Source: Myxococcus stipitatus DSM 14675
Lineage (GTDB): Bacteria > Myxococcota > Myxococcia > Myxococcales > Myxococcaceae
NCBI RefSeq assembly: GCF_000331735.1
Contig: NC_020126.1
Span: 6,761,501-6,825,500 of the forward strand
DNA: 64,000 bases
Direction: 5' to 3'
The notes under the pieces are model-generated. The model was given only the letters and a program-made list of their open reading frames with translations, was not told the DNA's origin and ran no database searches. Below, piece by piece: positions 9,261 through 18,949 of this stretch. The stretch's first letter is position 1. The number at the start of each line of letters is the position of its first letter. The position numbers and the translations under genes were made by a program.

Positions 9261-10364
9261 CTAGGTCCCCTCTTCTTCTCGCTGGAGCCCGTCGTCGGCG
9301 TCCTCGAGCCCCGTGAGCACGGCGGGGTCCAGGCCCGCGGCCTTCAACAGCAGCGCCTTCCCCGTGGCCGGCAACGACGTGTGCCCCGAGCCCGACAGGT
9401 GCCCGTTGGTCAGCAGCACCAGCGCGGCCGAGCGCTGGGGGATGAAGCCCGCCCACGCGAGGAAGCCTCCGTTGCCGCCGGCCTTGCTCACCAGCCGCGC
9501 GCCGGAGCCCACCTCGGTGACGTACCACCCCATGCCGATGGAGTGCCCCGGTGAAATCTGGAAGCGAGGCTCGTGCGCCAGACACATGGCGCGGTAGGTG
9601 AGCAGCGGCATGCTCAGCACCCGGAACAGGTTCCCCTCCAGGAAGCGCAGCATGTCGGTCGCCGTGGAGTTGAAGCCCACGCCCCGGAAGCCGATGCGCT
9701 TGCCCTCCGCGGTGTAGCCCTGCGCGATGCGCTGGGGGCCGATGCCCTTCAAGTCCACCAGGGTGTCCGTCAGCTCGAGAGGCCCTTGGAGGTCGCGCTC
9801 GAACAGCTCCGGATAGCTGCGCTCCGCGGCGCCCACCATCGTGAAGCCCTGCGTCACCTCGCTCACGTTCGAGTACTGGTAGCTCGTGCCGATGTGGCGC
9901 TCGGGGTTGAACTTCTTCCAGAAGTCCAGGAGCTGGGGCGTGGGAGGCTCGCCCCGGTAGAGCGCCGCCGCTGGCTGGCCCGGCACGTTCGCCGTGGGCA
10001 TCGCGGCCGTCATCGTCCCCAGGTTCGCGGGAGTCACCTGCCGGATGACGCTGCCCTCCTTGCGCACCTCCGAGGGAAGGAAGCGCACGACAGGCTCCTC
10101 CAGCGACATGCGGCCCTCGATGACTCGCGCCGCGGCCAGCGTGTTGGTGAAGACCTTCTGGACCGAGCCGATGATGAACAGCGTGTCCTCTCGCACCGGC
10201 GTCTGCTTCTCCCGGTCCGCCAGGCCCGAGGCCTGGAGGGCTCGCGCATCCCCCACCGTGAGCGCCGCCGAGACGCCGATCTCCTCCTGTCCCGACAGAT
10301 AGGTCTGGATGCTCTCGGCCAGGAGCCGCTGAAGCCGCGTGGGGTCCTTCACTTCGCTCGTCAT
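9261..10364 (-). CDS. Class C beta-lactamase-family serine hydrolase
   Basis: 367 residues in the serine beta-lactamase/DD-peptidase/esterase (EstB-like) fold family. Seen: SVQK as the SxxK nucleophile motif near residue 67, a YSN motif (QYSNVS) in the middle, and KAGG in place of KTG near the C terminus, followed by GGFLAWAGFIP. I see no convincing signal peptide, so a cytoplasmic esterase or peptidase role is at least as likely as antibiotic hydrolysis. The ATG is preceded by GGAG. It is convergent with the AAA+ operon and divergent from the kinase gene, with about 215 bp between them for both promoters. Confidence 0.85.
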   Translation of the reverse strand: MTSEVKDPTRLQRLLAESIQTYLSGQEEIGVSAALTVGDARALQASGLADREKQTPVREDTLFIIGSVQKVFTNTLAAARVIEGRMSLEEPVVRFLPSEVRKEGSVIRQVTPANLGTMTAAMPTANVPGQPAAALYRGEPPTPQLLDFWKKFNPERHIGTSYQYSNVSEVTQGFTMVGAAERSYPELFERDLQGPLELTDTLVDLKGIGPQRIAQGYTAEGKRIGFRGVGFNSTATDMLRFLEGNLFRVLSMPLLTYRAMCLAHEPRFQISPGHSIGMGWYVTEVGSGARLVSKAGGNGGFLAWAGFIPQRSAALVLLTNGHLSGSGHTSLPATGKALLLKAAGLDPAVLTGLEDADDGLQREEEGT

Positions 10365-10579
10365 GGGGGTCTCCGATGGATGGGAACGCCCCTGCCTTCA
10401 GCAAGCACCGTGCCCCCGCCGCTCCACTCGGCGCCCCACGGCGCGCGCCGCTCCGCGACATGTCGAACGGCCGCGTCCGACACGTCACGCCGACACGACG
10501 AAGGCGCGGCCCTGGTGCCCGCACACACTCTGCTATCCTCGCCACCCCACTCCCTCCTCCGCGAGCCGTGCCTCCCTTC

Positions 10580-13500
10580 ATGCGTTGCGTCGACGAGACC
10601 GTCTTCATGAAGTTGTTGCTGGGCGAGCTGCCCCCCCAGGAGCGCGCGGGTGTGGATGCACACCTCGACACGTGCACCTCGTGCCGGATGCTCGTGGCCG
10701 ATGGGCTGCGCGCGCAGAGCCCGGACACCGACCGCAGCCTCTCCGCCACCGGGCCCGCGCCCTCCACGCTCCGGCGCGAGGACGCGGCCCTGGAGAAGGG
10801 CACGACGGTGGGCCGCTACCTCGTCCTCGAGGTGCTGGGCGCGGGGGCCATGGGCGTCGTGTATGGCGCGTACGACCCGGAGCTGGACCGCCGCGTCGCC
10901 CTCAAGCTGCTGCGCACCGGCGCCCTGGGCTTGGACTCGGACAAGGAGCGCGCGCACCTGCTGCGCGAGGCGCAGGCCATGGCCCGCGTCTCCCACCCCA
11001 ACGTCGTCGCCGTGTACGACGTGGGCACCTTCGGCGAGCACGTCTTCCTGGCCATGGAGCGCCTGGAGACGCAGACGCTGAACGAGTGGCTGCGGGCGGA
11101 GGCTCGACCCTGGCGGAAGGTGCTGGAGCTCTTCCTCGACGCGGGCCGGGGGCTGGAGGCCGCGCACGCCGCGGGCGTGGTCCATGGCGACTTCAAGCCC
11201 GCCAACCTCCTGGTGGGCGGCAACGGCGGCGTCCACGTCACCGACTTCGGGCTCGCGCGGCTGGGTGCCCCCACCGAGATGGAGGGCGCGCCGCTCACGC
11301 GGGAGGACGCGTCCCGTCCCAAGGTGGTGGAGCGCTCGCTGACGGGCGGCACGCCGGCGTACATGGCTCCCGAGCAGCTGCTGGGCCGGACACGGGCGGA
11401 CGCCGCGGGGGACCAGTTCTCCTTCTGCGTCGCGCTGCATGAAGCGCTCTATGGCGCACGCCCCTTCGAGGGCGCCACGCTGGCGGAGCTCGCCTCGCTC
11501 GTGTCCTCGGGACAGGTGCGACCCGCGCCCGCTGGCAGCCGCGTCCCACCGTGGGTGCGCCGCGTGCTGCTGCGAGGCCTCTCCCGCCGTCCCGAGGACC
11601 GCTACCCGAGCATCTCCGCCCTGCTCGACGCGCTCCAGAAGGACCCCGCCACCCGCTGGAAGCGCGGCCTCCAGCTCGCCAGCGCCGTGGCGGTGCTGGC
11701 CGCGGCCGTGGGACTGACGCACGCGGTGCACACCAGCGGCGCACGGACCTGCGCCGCCGCCTCCGAGGAGATGATGGCCGTCTGGGGCCCGGAACAACAC
11801 GCCGCCATCGCGGCCGCGTTCGCCTCCACGGGCCGCCCCTACGCCACCTCCGCCTGGGAGCGCGTGCGACGAGACCTGGACGCCTACACCGCGGCCTGGA
11901 CGACCACGCGCATCACCGCGTGCGAGGCCACGCGCGTCCGAGGCAACCAGCCGGAAGAGGTGATGGCGTGGCGCATGCGGTGCCTCGACAACCGGCTCGC
12001 GGATGTCTCCGCGCTCACCCGCTTGTTGGCCCAGGCGGACCCCCGGACGGTCGACGAGGCGCACCGCGCGGTGAAGGGACTCCCGCCGCTCTCGGGCTGC
12101 TCGGAGGCCCTGGCGCCCGGTGGGGCCTCGCTGCCGGAGGGTCCCGAGGAGCGGGAGCAGCATGCCGCGCTCCGCGCCACCCTCGCGCGAGGCCGCGCGC
12201 TCCTGGCCACGGGACGCTATGCGGAAGGCGTCACGTTGGTGGAACCCACGGCGAGGGCCTCGAAGCGGGCCGGCAACCGGCACGACAGCGCTGAAATCTC
12301 GCTGCTGCTGGGCGAGCTGCGCGAGGGCGCCGGCAACTGGCGGGGCGCGGAGGAGTCCCTCTTCGATGCGCTCAACGCGGCGGAGGCCACGCGACAGGAC
12401 GCCATCGCGGCCCGGGCATGGACGCTGCTGGTGCGCGTGTCGTGCATCGGCCTGGATGAGTACGACCTGGCCTCGCGCTGGAAGGAGCGCGCCTCGGCGG
12501 CCCTCGAGCGGCTGGGGGGCGGCAACGAGCTGGCCCGCGTCCACCTCCTCACCTACAACGGAACCCTGCTGCGAAAGCAACGGCGATACGAAGAAGCCGT
12601 GGCCATCCAGACCCAGGCGCTGGAGACCGCCGAGGACACCTTCGGCCCGGACAGCCTGGAGGTCGCGGACGTCCTGCTGGAGCTGGGCACGACCCAGTGG
12701 ATCCACCCGCGACTGGCGGAGGCCCGCGCCCACCTCGAGCGCGCCGTCACCATCACCGAGCAGGCGCTGGGCGCCGAGCACCCCGAGGTGGCCCGCGTGC
12801 GACTGGCCCTGGTCCCGGTGCTCAGGGACCAGAATGACCTGGTGTTGGGGGAGAAGCTGGCCCGCGAGGCGCTGGGGGTCTTCGAGCGCACCTTGGGCCC
12901 GGAGCATCCCCGGGTCTACGACGCGCTCAACGACCTCGCCTCCACCCTCCTGACGCAGTCGCGCCTGGACGAGGCCCTCCCCATCTACCAGCGAGCGCTC
13001 GCCGTGGTCGCGAAGACGGACGGGCCGGAGAGCATGGGCGCGGCCGTCATCCACGCCAACATGGGCGTGCTCTTCTTCATGCAGGGCAAGTACGACCTCG
13101 CGATGGAGCGCTTCAAACACAGCGTCGTCATCCGAGAGAAGACTCAAGGCAACTGGAGCGCGAGCCTGGTGAGTCCGCTGCGTCTCATCAGCCGCATCCT
13201 GACGATGAAGGGCCTGCACGAGGAGGCCCTGCCCTATGCGCAGCGGGCCGTGGACGTCCAGGTCGCGCAGCCCACGGATGCGGAGGGACAGTGGATGCTG
13301 GCCCTCCGGGACCTGGGCGCCAACCTCCTCAAGCTGAACCGCCCCGTGGACGCCCTCGTGCCCCTGGAGCGCGCCGTCGCCGGATGGGACAAGGCCCAGC
13401 CAGGCCCGGGGCAGCTGGCGGAGGTGAAGCTGCTGCTCTCCAAGGCCCTGTCGCAGTCCGGCAAGGACCGCAAGCGGGCCCTGCTCCTCGCCGAGGAGGC

Positions 13501-13588
13501 GAAGGCCCTGGCGACGGAGGCGGACCCCACGAAGAAGCTGCTCCCCCAGGTCAACGCGTGGCTGGAGGAGCTCCGCAAGGCGCGCTGA
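10580..13588 (+). CDS. Membrane Ser/Thr protein kinase with N-terminal zinc-finger motif and C-terminal TPRs
   Basis: 1002 residues from the ATG at 10580, chosen because the preceding in-frame stretch is low-complexity Arg/Pro. Residues 1-40 carry an anti-sigma-type zinc-binding H-x3-C-x2-C (His28, Cys32, Cys35). The Hanks-type kinase domain spans about 78-350: GAGAMGVVYGAY, Lys109, HGDFKPAN with catalytic Asp204 (HGD instead of HRD, common in myxobacterial kinases), DFG at 222-224 and APEQL. A transmembrane helix lies at about 364-384, then an extracytoplasmic or periplasmic region with repeated TPR units to the end. Probably a membrane signalling kinase whose TPR domain binds a protein ligand. 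Target unknown. Confidence 0.88.
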   Translation: MRCVDETVFMKLLLGELPPQERAGVDAHLDTCTSCRMLVADGLRAQSPDTDRSLSATGPAPSTLRREDAALEKGTTVGRYLVLEVLGAGAMGVVYGAYDPELDRRVALKLLRTGALGLDSDKERAHLLREAQAMARVSHPNVVAVYDVGTFGEHVFLAMERLETQTLNEWLRAEARPWRKVLELFLDAGRGLEAAHAAGVVHGDFKPANLLVGGNGGVHVTDFGLARLGAPTEMEGAPLTREDASRPKVVERSLTGGTPAYMAPEQLLGRTRADAAGDQFSFCVALHEALYGARPFEGATLAELASLVSSGQVRPAPAGSRVPPWVRRVLLRGLSRRPEDRYPSISALLDALQKDPATRWKRGLQLASAVAVLAAAVGLTHAVHTSGARTCAAASEEMMAVWGPEQHAAIAAAFASTGRPYATSAWERVRRDLDAYTAAWTTTRITACEATRVRGNQPEEVMAWRMRCLDNRLADVSALTRLLAQADPRTVDEAHRAVKGLPPLSGCSEALAPGGASLPEGPEEREQHAALRATLARGRALLATGRYAEGVTLVEPTARASKRAGNRHDSAEISLLLGELREGAGNWRGAEESLFDALNAAEATRQDAIAARAWTLLVRVSCIGLDEYDLASRWKERASAALERLGGGNELARVHLLTYNGTLLRKQRRYEEAVAIQTQALETAEDTFGPDSLEVADVLLELGTTQWIHPRLAEARAHLERAVTITEQALGAEHPEVARVRLALVPVLRDQNDLVLGEKLAREALGVFERTLGPEHPRVYDALNDLASTLLTQSRLDEALPIYQRALAVVAKTDGPESMGAAVIHANMGVLFFMQGKYDLAMERFKHSVVIREKTQGNWSASLVSPLRLISRILTMKGLHEEALPYAQRAVDVQVAQPTDAEGQWMLALRDLGANLLKLNRPVDALVPLERAVAGWDKAQPGPGQLAEVKLLLSKALSQSGKDRKRALLLAEEAKALATEADPTKKLLPQVNAWLEELRKAR

Positions 13589-13600
13589 CGACGCGGCGGC

Positions 13601-15115
13601 TCAGCGCGCCGCGGGCGACGCCTGTCGCTCGGCCGGGCGTCCGCGCTTGCCCGACTCCCACTCGTCCCAGACGTTGAACGAGCGCATCTGCGCGGGGAGG
13701 TCCGTCGCCTTCATGAGCGCCTCCACCTCCGCGCGGCTCTGCCGCGGCAGCCGCTCCTCCTGCGTCGCGAAGCCCCACGCCAGCGCGCCCACCACCGCGG
13801 CGTTGGTGCGCAGCGTGCGCGCGTCGCACTGCTCGAACTCGTCCGAGCGCGCGTGGTAGTTGGGCCCGTACGTGGCGGACTCCTGGTTGGCGATGAGGTT
13901 CGCCACGCCGCTCAGCATGAAGTCCAGGTTGTCGGTGCCCACCACCGGCACGTCCACCTGCGTGAAGGGCCCCAGGCCCGCGACGGGCGCGAGCACCCGG
14001 TCCACCAGCGGCACCAGGGGCGGACGGCCGTTGGTGAAGAAGCCATTGATGCGTCCGCAGCCGATGTCCACGGACAGCGCCATGACGTGCCCATCCAGCT
14101 CCGCCACGTGCGAGCGCACGTACCCCGCGGAGCCGTACATGCCCTGCTCCTCGCCGTTCCACAGCGCGAAGCGGAGGGTGCGTGCGGGCTTCATCCCCAG
14201 CCGTTGCATCTGCCTGGCCAGGTCGATGAGCATCGCCACGTTGGCGCCGTTGTCCAGCGCGCCGCCGCCCAGGTCCCAGCTGTCCAGGTGCGCGCCCAGG
14301 ACGACGACTTCGTCCGGCCGCGTGGCGCCGCGAATCTCGCCGATGACATTGCGCGACTCGTAGGGCCCGCCCGTCTTCAAATCCAGCGCGGCGTTGAGCG
14401 TCAGGCCGGTGCCCGCGCGCAAGAGCCGCAGCGCCCGCTTCGCGGCGTCGCGCTCCATCACCATCATCGGCCGGGTGTTCTTCGCGCCCGAGGACACGTT
14501 GTGCCGGTAGAGGTGATTGCCGGGACGGCTGCCCATGTAGACCAGGCCCGCGGCGCCGGAGGCCACCGCGCGCGCCTCGATTCCCACCGCTTCGCCGTAC
14601 TCGCGGAAGAGGTCATCCACGTCCCGCAGCTCGTCGGTCTCCACCAGGACGAACGCCCCCTGGGCCTTCGTGCCCACGCGCTTGAAGTCCGCCTCCGTGC
14701 CCCGGCCGACTTCGACCAGGGGGGCGGTGAGGCCGCCCTTGGGCGTCGCGGTGGAGAAGGGCATGGCGGCGATGCGAGGCGTGAAGCGCACCCCGCGGCC
14801 CTGCACCGTCGCGCTGGCGCTCTGCTCCAGCCAGAGGGCCGGCATCTGGAAGGGCTCGGACGTCGCCGTCACGCCCGCCTTGCGGAAGCGCTCCAGGGCC
14901 CACTCCACCGAGCGACGGTTGGACTCCGAGCCCGTGGCGCGTCCGCCCACTTCGTCCACCAGGGAGCGCAGGTCCTCCAGCATGGGCGTGGGCCCCAACA
15001 TCGCCCCGGTCAACAGCATCACCTCCCGCTCACGAGCGGAAGGCGTGGACTCGGCGGCCTCCGCCCTCGGGGAGAACACCAGGCCTCCACACAGCAACGC
15101 GGCGCTCCATTTCAT
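13601..15115 (-). CDS. Secreted M28-family zinc aminopeptidase
   Basis: 504 residues from the ATG at 15115, which gives a clean signal peptide (MKWSAALLCGGLVFSPRAEA). Metal-ligand motifs of the M28 co-catalytic zinc family are visible in order: HLDSWDLGGGALDNG (His and bridging Asp), WNGEEQGMYGS (Glu pair), GTDNLDF (Asp) and NYHARSDEFE (His). The insert before the peptidase core (about 130-250) resembles a PA domain. Likely exported and involved in peptide scavenging. Its stop lies 12 bp from the convergent kinase gene's stop. Confidence 0.9.
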   Translation of the reverse strand: MKWSAALLCGGLVFSPRAEAAESTPSAREREVMLLTGAMLGPTPMLEDLRSLVDEVGGRATGSESNRRSVEWALERFRKAGVTATSEPFQMPALWLEQSASATVQGRGVRFTPRIAAMPFSTATPKGGLTAPLVEVGRGTEADFKRVGTKAQGAFVLVETDELRDVDDLFREYGEAVGIEARAVASGAAGLVYMGSRPGNHLYRHNVSSGAKNTRPMMVMERDAAKRALRLLRAGTGLTLNAALDLKTGGPYESRNVIGEIRGATRPDEVVVLGAHLDSWDLGGGALDNGANVAMLIDLARQMQRLGMKPARTLRFALWNGEEQGMYGSAGYVRSHVAELDGHVMALSVDIGCGRINGFFTNGRPPLVPLVDRVLAPVAGLGPFTQVDVPVVGTDNLDFMLSGVANLIANQESATYGPNYHARSDEFEQCDARTLRTNAAVVGALAWGFATQEERLPRQSRAEVEALMKATDLPAQMRSFNVWDEWESGKRGRPAERQASPAAR

Positions 15116-15195
15116 GCCGCCACGTTCCCAATCCCGCACGGAGACTTCAAGCCGCGCGGCGCCATGCGCACACCCAGGAACCGAGGGCGGGAACC

Positions 15196-17460
15196 TCAGA
15201 CCGCGAGCGACTGGATGATCGGCAAGTCGCGGACGCGCGTGCCCGTGAGCGCGAAGAGCGCGTTGGCGATGGCCGGAGCCACGGGGGGAACACCCGGCTC
15301 ACCCACGCCACCCGACGGGGCCTCGCTCTGGATGATGTCCACGTGGATGGCCCGCGGCGCCTCCGCGACACGCACCAGCCGGAAGTCGCGGAAGTTCGAC
15401 TGCTGCGTCGCGCCGCCCTTCATCGTGATGGAGCCATACAGCGCCAGGCTCATCCCGAAGATGACCGAGCCCTCCATCTGCGAGCGGACCCGGTCCGGAT
15501 TGACGACCAGCCCCGCGTCCACCACCACCCACGCCTCGTCCACGCGCGCCTTGCCCGCGTCGTCCTTCTTCACGGACACCACCACACCCACGTACGTCAG
15601 GAAGCTGCGGTGCGCGGCGAGCCCCAGCGTGCGGCCGTTCTTCTCCCGCTCGCTCCAGCCCGACAGCTCCGTCACCCGCTCGATGACCCGGCGCAGCCGC
15701 CCCGCGTCGACGGGATACTCCTCCAACGACCCGCCGTAGTTGGGCAGCGCGGAGATGCCCAGCTCCGCCAGCGAGGCGTGGCGCGCCGGACCAATCACCT
15801 CGAGCAGGTTGTCGCGCGGGTCCATCCCTCGCGCATGGGCCAGCTCGTCCATGAACGAGCCCAGCGCGAACGCGTGGAAGATGTTGTTCACCGAGCGCAG
15901 CCAGCCGATGCGCACCTTCGCCAGCGCCAGCCCCATCTCCGCGCGCACGTTGGGGATGGCGAGCGGCAGGTCCAACACCCCCTGGTTCAGGTCCCTTGCC
16001 CCCGGCCCCGTCACGTCATTCGAGAACGTGGAGCGGATGGCGGGGAAGGACGTGCGGTGCAGCCACGCCGTCGGCTTGCCCGAGGCATCGAGCCCCGCGC
16101 TGAGCCGCTGGGCACTGGCCGAGTGGTAGTAGTCGTGGCGCAGGTCATCCTCGCGCGTCCACTGCACGCGCACCGGCACCCCCGCCGCCTTCGCGAGGAA
16201 GACCGCCTCCGCGACGAAGTCCGCCTTCGACTTGCGGCCGAAGCCACCGCCCAACAACGTGACGTGCACCGCCACCTTGTCCTCGGGAAGCTCCGCCACC
16301 CGCGCCGCCTCGGTGCGCGCCGCCTGCGGATGCTGCGTGGGCGCCCACACCTCGCACCTGCCGCCCTCCACCCGCGCCAGGGCCACGGGCGGCTCCATGG
16401 GCGCATGCGACAGGTGCGGCGTGTAGTACTCGGCCTCCACCACCCGCGCGGCCTTGGCCAGCGCCTGGTCCACGTCTCCCACGGAGCGCGCGGGCGTGCC
16501 TGGAATCCGCACGGACTCCAGCAGCGCCTGTCGGTACTGCGCCGAGTCGTACGACTCGTTCGGCCCGTTCTCCCACGTGACGTCCAGCGCCGCGCGGCCG
16601 CGCATCGCCGCCCACGTGTTCTCCGCCAGCACCGCGACGCCGCCCCAGCCCTGGAACAGGTAGGGGGCCTGCGGCGCGGGCAGCTCCAGCACCTGCTTCA
16701 CGCCCGGAATCGCGAGCGCCTTCGCCGCGTCGAAGCGCACCACCTTGCCGCCCACCACCGGAGGACGCGCCACCACGGCGATGAGCATCCCCGGCAGCCG
16801 CACGTCCGCGCCGAAGACGGCGGTTCCATTCACATACGAAGGCCCGTCGAGCAGCGGCAGCTCCCGCCCCACGCGGCGCAGCTCCGAGCGAGGCCGCAGC
16901 TGCACCGACTCGGGCTTGGGCACCGGCAGCTTCACCGCGTCCGCCACCAGCTCCCCGAAGGCCAGCGAGCGCTTCCCGCCTCGGTGGAAGACCGCGTGGT
17001 CCCGCGCCTCGCAGTCGGCGGGCTTCACCTTCCAGCGCTTCGCCGCGGCGGCCACCAGCATGGTGCGCGCGGTGGCGCCGGTGCGGCGCAGCGCCTCGTA
17101 GACGCCATTGCGGATGCTGCTGGAGCCATCCGTGTTCTGGTCGCCATAGACGGCGTCACCATCCGCCTGGACGACCTTCACCCGCGCCATGTCCGCGCCC
17201 AGCTCGTCCGCGATGACGACCGGCATCGAGCTGCGGATGCCCTGCCCCATCTCCGAGCGGTGGCACACGACGGTGACGAGCCCATCCGAGGCGACGTGCA
17301 CGAAGACGCTGGGCTTGAGCTCCACGGCGGTCGCGCGAGGCGCCGCCTCCGCCTCGCCGAGCGTGACAGAGGGGACGAGCCCCAGGGCCAGCCCTCCCAC
17401 CGAGAGATTGAGCCCTTCGAGAAAGGAACGCCGGGTCAACACCACGGGCTGCTGGCTCAT
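15196..17460 (-). CDS. Molybdopterin-binding large subunit of an isoquinoline/aldehyde oxidoreductase
   Basis: 754 residues of the xanthine-dehydrogenase superfamily. This is the exported IorB-like type: a Tat signal is visible (TRRSFLEGLNLSVGG) followed by a hydrophobic stretch. Seen: GGFGRKSKADF in the cofactor-binding core and a C-terminal GVGEPGVPPVAPAIANALF segment, which holds the conserved catalytic glutamate. The ATG at 17460 has GAGGA 6 bp upstream. An alternative ATG at 17481 would overlap the 2Fe-2S gene and delay the Tat motif. It forms an operon with the iron-sulfur subunit and a diheme lipoprotein; electrons probably pass from Mo to 2Fe-2S to heme. Substrate not inferable. Confidence 0.9.
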   Translation of the reverse strand: MSQQPVVLTRRSFLEGLNLSVGGLALGLVPSVTLGEAEAAPRATAVELKPSVFVHVASDGLVTVVCHRSEMGQGIRSSMPVVIADELGADMARVKVVQADGDAVYGDQNTDGSSSIRNGVYEALRRTGATARTMLVAAAAKRWKVKPADCEARDHAVFHRGGKRSLAFGELVADAVKLPVPKPESVQLRPRSELRRVGRELPLLDGPSYVNGTAVFGADVRLPGMLIAVVARPPVVGGKVVRFDAAKALAIPGVKQVLELPAPQAPYLFQGWGGVAVLAENTWAAMRGRAALDVTWENGPNESYDSAQYRQALLESVRIPGTPARSVGDVDQALAKAARVVEAEYYTPHLSHAPMEPPVALARVEGGRCEVWAPTQHPQAARTEAARVAELPEDKVAVHVTLLGGGFGRKSKADFVAEAVFLAKAAGVPVRVQWTREDDLRHDYYHSASAQRLSAGLDASGKPTAWLHRTSFPAIRSTFSNDVTGPGARDLNQGVLDLPLAIPNVRAEMGLALAKVRIGWLRSVNNIFHAFALGSFMDELAHARGMDPRDNLLEVIGPARHASLAELGISALPNYGGSLEEYPVDAGRLRRVIERVTELSGWSEREKNGRTLGLAAHRSFLTYVGVVVSVKKDDAGKARVDEAWVVVDAGLVVNPDRVRSQMEGSVIFGMSLALYGSITMKGGATQQSNFRDFRLVRVAEAPRAIHVDIIQSEAPSGGVGEPGVPPVAPAIANALFALTGTRVRDLPIIQSLAV

Positions 17461-17470
17461 CGCGTCCTCG

Positions 17471-17935
17471 TCACTTCGCATCCGGCACGCCCGCGGCCTT
17501 CTTCACGGCCGAGCGGATGCGCGTATAGGTGCCACAGCGGCAGAGGTTGCCCGCCATCGAGCGGTCGATGTCCGCGTCCGTCGGCTGCGGCGTCTTCGCC
17601 AGCAGCGCCGCGGCGCACATGAGCTGCCCCGCCTGGCAGTAGCCACACTGAGGAACGCCCAGCTCCACCCACGCGCGCTGGAGCGGATGGTTCCCGTCGG
17701 TCGACAGGCCCTCGATGGTGGTGACAGCGCGGCCGTCCGCGCGGCGGATGGGCGTCACGCACGCGCGCACCACCTGGCCATCCAGGTGCACGCTGCACGA
17801 GCCACACAGCGCCTCGCCACAGCCGTACTTCGTCCCCGTCAGTCCCAGGACGTCGCGCAGCGCCCACAACAACGGCATCTCCGGGTCGACGTCCAGCTCC
17901 CGGTCCTCGCCATTGACGCGCACTCGAATGCTCAC
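17471..17935 (-). CDS. (2Fe-2S)-binding small subunit of the molybdenum hydroxylase
   Basis: 154 residues from GTG at 17935. Both iron-sulfur clusters' ligands are present: the plant-ferredoxin-type CGEALCGSCS plus downstream Cys, and the helical-domain CGYCQAGQ with CRCG. This is the IorA/CoxS-type subunit that relays electrons from the Mo centre. The start is supported by a GGAGG upstream and by a GTGA overlap with the stop of the upstream cytochrome gene, which implies translational coupling. Longer in-frame extensions upstream are Arg/Gly-rich and run into the neighbouring gene, so they are not believed. Confidence 0.93.
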   Translation of the reverse strand: MSIRVRVNGEDRELDVDPEMPLLWALRDVLGLTGTKYGCGEALCGSCSVHLDGQVVRACVTPIRRADGRAVTTIEGLSTDGNHPLQRAWVELGVPQCGYCQAGQLMCAAALLAKTPQPTDADIDRSMAGNLCRCGTYTRIRSAVKKAAGVPDAK

Positions 17936-18585
17936 GGCCGTGCCTCCTCGCTGGGGCACTCGGCGCCGGTGGCCACCCAGGCCGCGACGAGCTCCCCGAA
18001 TCGCGCCTGCGTCCCCGGCGCCGGTTCCCTCCCGGAGCCCGGAGCCCAGCCCCACGCCACCAAGGCGTCATGCTTGTTGTGCTCGACCAGTTGCTCCAAC
18101 GTCTTGCCTCCGTTCCTCGCGGGGTCCTTGAGCTGCTCACACAAGGCCCGAGGGCTCTTGCCCGTCCAGGCCATGGAGCGCGGGGCCAGGTGCCAGTTCG
18201 GCGCGCCGGGCACTCGCGCCAGCGCCACGTTGCGGTCCTGGTGACAGCCCTCGCAGGTCATCCCCACGACGCCCTTGTCCTCGGGGCCTCGCGTCACCGG
18301 CGGGTTGTGGAGCGTCATCCCCGTCTCCTGGAAGGGGCTGTCGCCGTCGGGGTGACAGTTCGAGCAGCGCGGGTGGAAGTAGACGCGACTGGTCTCGAGG
18401 AACAGGGCGCGGGAGCGCTGCGCCGGGTCCTCGATGCGCTGGAACATGTCGAGGGAGCGCAGCTCGTGGGCGTCCACGCGCGGCAGGGACTCCCCTTGCG
18501 CCGCCTCGGCTTCGGGCTGGCGTCGACACCCTCCGGCGCTCGCGAGGATAACCACGGCGGCCATGACCGGAAGTGAGGGCTTCAT
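17932..18585 (-). CDS. Diheme c-type cytochrome lipoprotein
   Basis: 217 residues from the ATG at 18585. It begins with a lipoprotein signal (MKPSLPVMAAVVILASAGGC, Cys20). Two CxxCH heme sites are visible, CSNCH and CEGCH, about 35 residues apart, so it should carry two covalent hemes outside the inner membrane. As first gene of the operon with the molybdenum hydroxylase subunits, it is the probable electron acceptor. The 4-bp overlap with the 2Fe-2S gene supports this. Confidence 0.85.
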   Translation of the reverse strand: MKPSLPVMAAVVILASAGGCRRQPEAEAAQGESLPRVDAHELRSLDMFQRIEDPAQRSRALFLETSRVYFHPRCSNCHPDGDSPFQETGMTLHNPPVTRGPEDKGVVGMTCEGCHQDRNVALARVPGAPNWHLAPRSMAWTGKSPRALCEQLKDPARNGGKTLEQLVEHNKHDALVAWGWAPGSGREPAPGTQARFGELVAAWVATGAECPSEEARP

Positions 18586-18949
18586 CGTGGCTAGGTTCCG
18601 GCAAGTCGTCCGGCGCCTCAAGCTGAATGTGCAGACCGCTTCCGGGATTCGTCCCACCGCGAGGTGGGAGCCATGCGCATCTTTCGCGTGTCAGCGGGTG
18701 GACAGAGCGCGCGATTTTCCGCGAGGCCCCGGGCGCGCACGACCGGAAGGCGCCTGGGCCCGGGGCTTTCGGGCGGCGCGCGGGCGAGGTGTCTCCAGCA
18801 CGCGGGCCTCTTCCGTGTTTCCCTGGAGAGGCTTGCTCGTCATGCGCGGCGGCATCATCAGCAACATCCAGAGAAGGTCATACATGAGCACGGACCTCGG
18901 AAGCCTCAGCGCGGGGTGAACGGGCTGCAGCCGGGACAGGCCATCGTCG
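18586..18949. other. Intergenic region between two cytochrome genes
   Basis: About 364 bp. Short open frames exist on both strands but have no family resemblance or convincing ribosome-binding sites. It should contain the promoter of the molybdenum hydroxylase operon (right-hand boundary of 17932-18585) and the terminator of the downstream cytochrome gene. I could not identify either. Confidence 0.4.
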
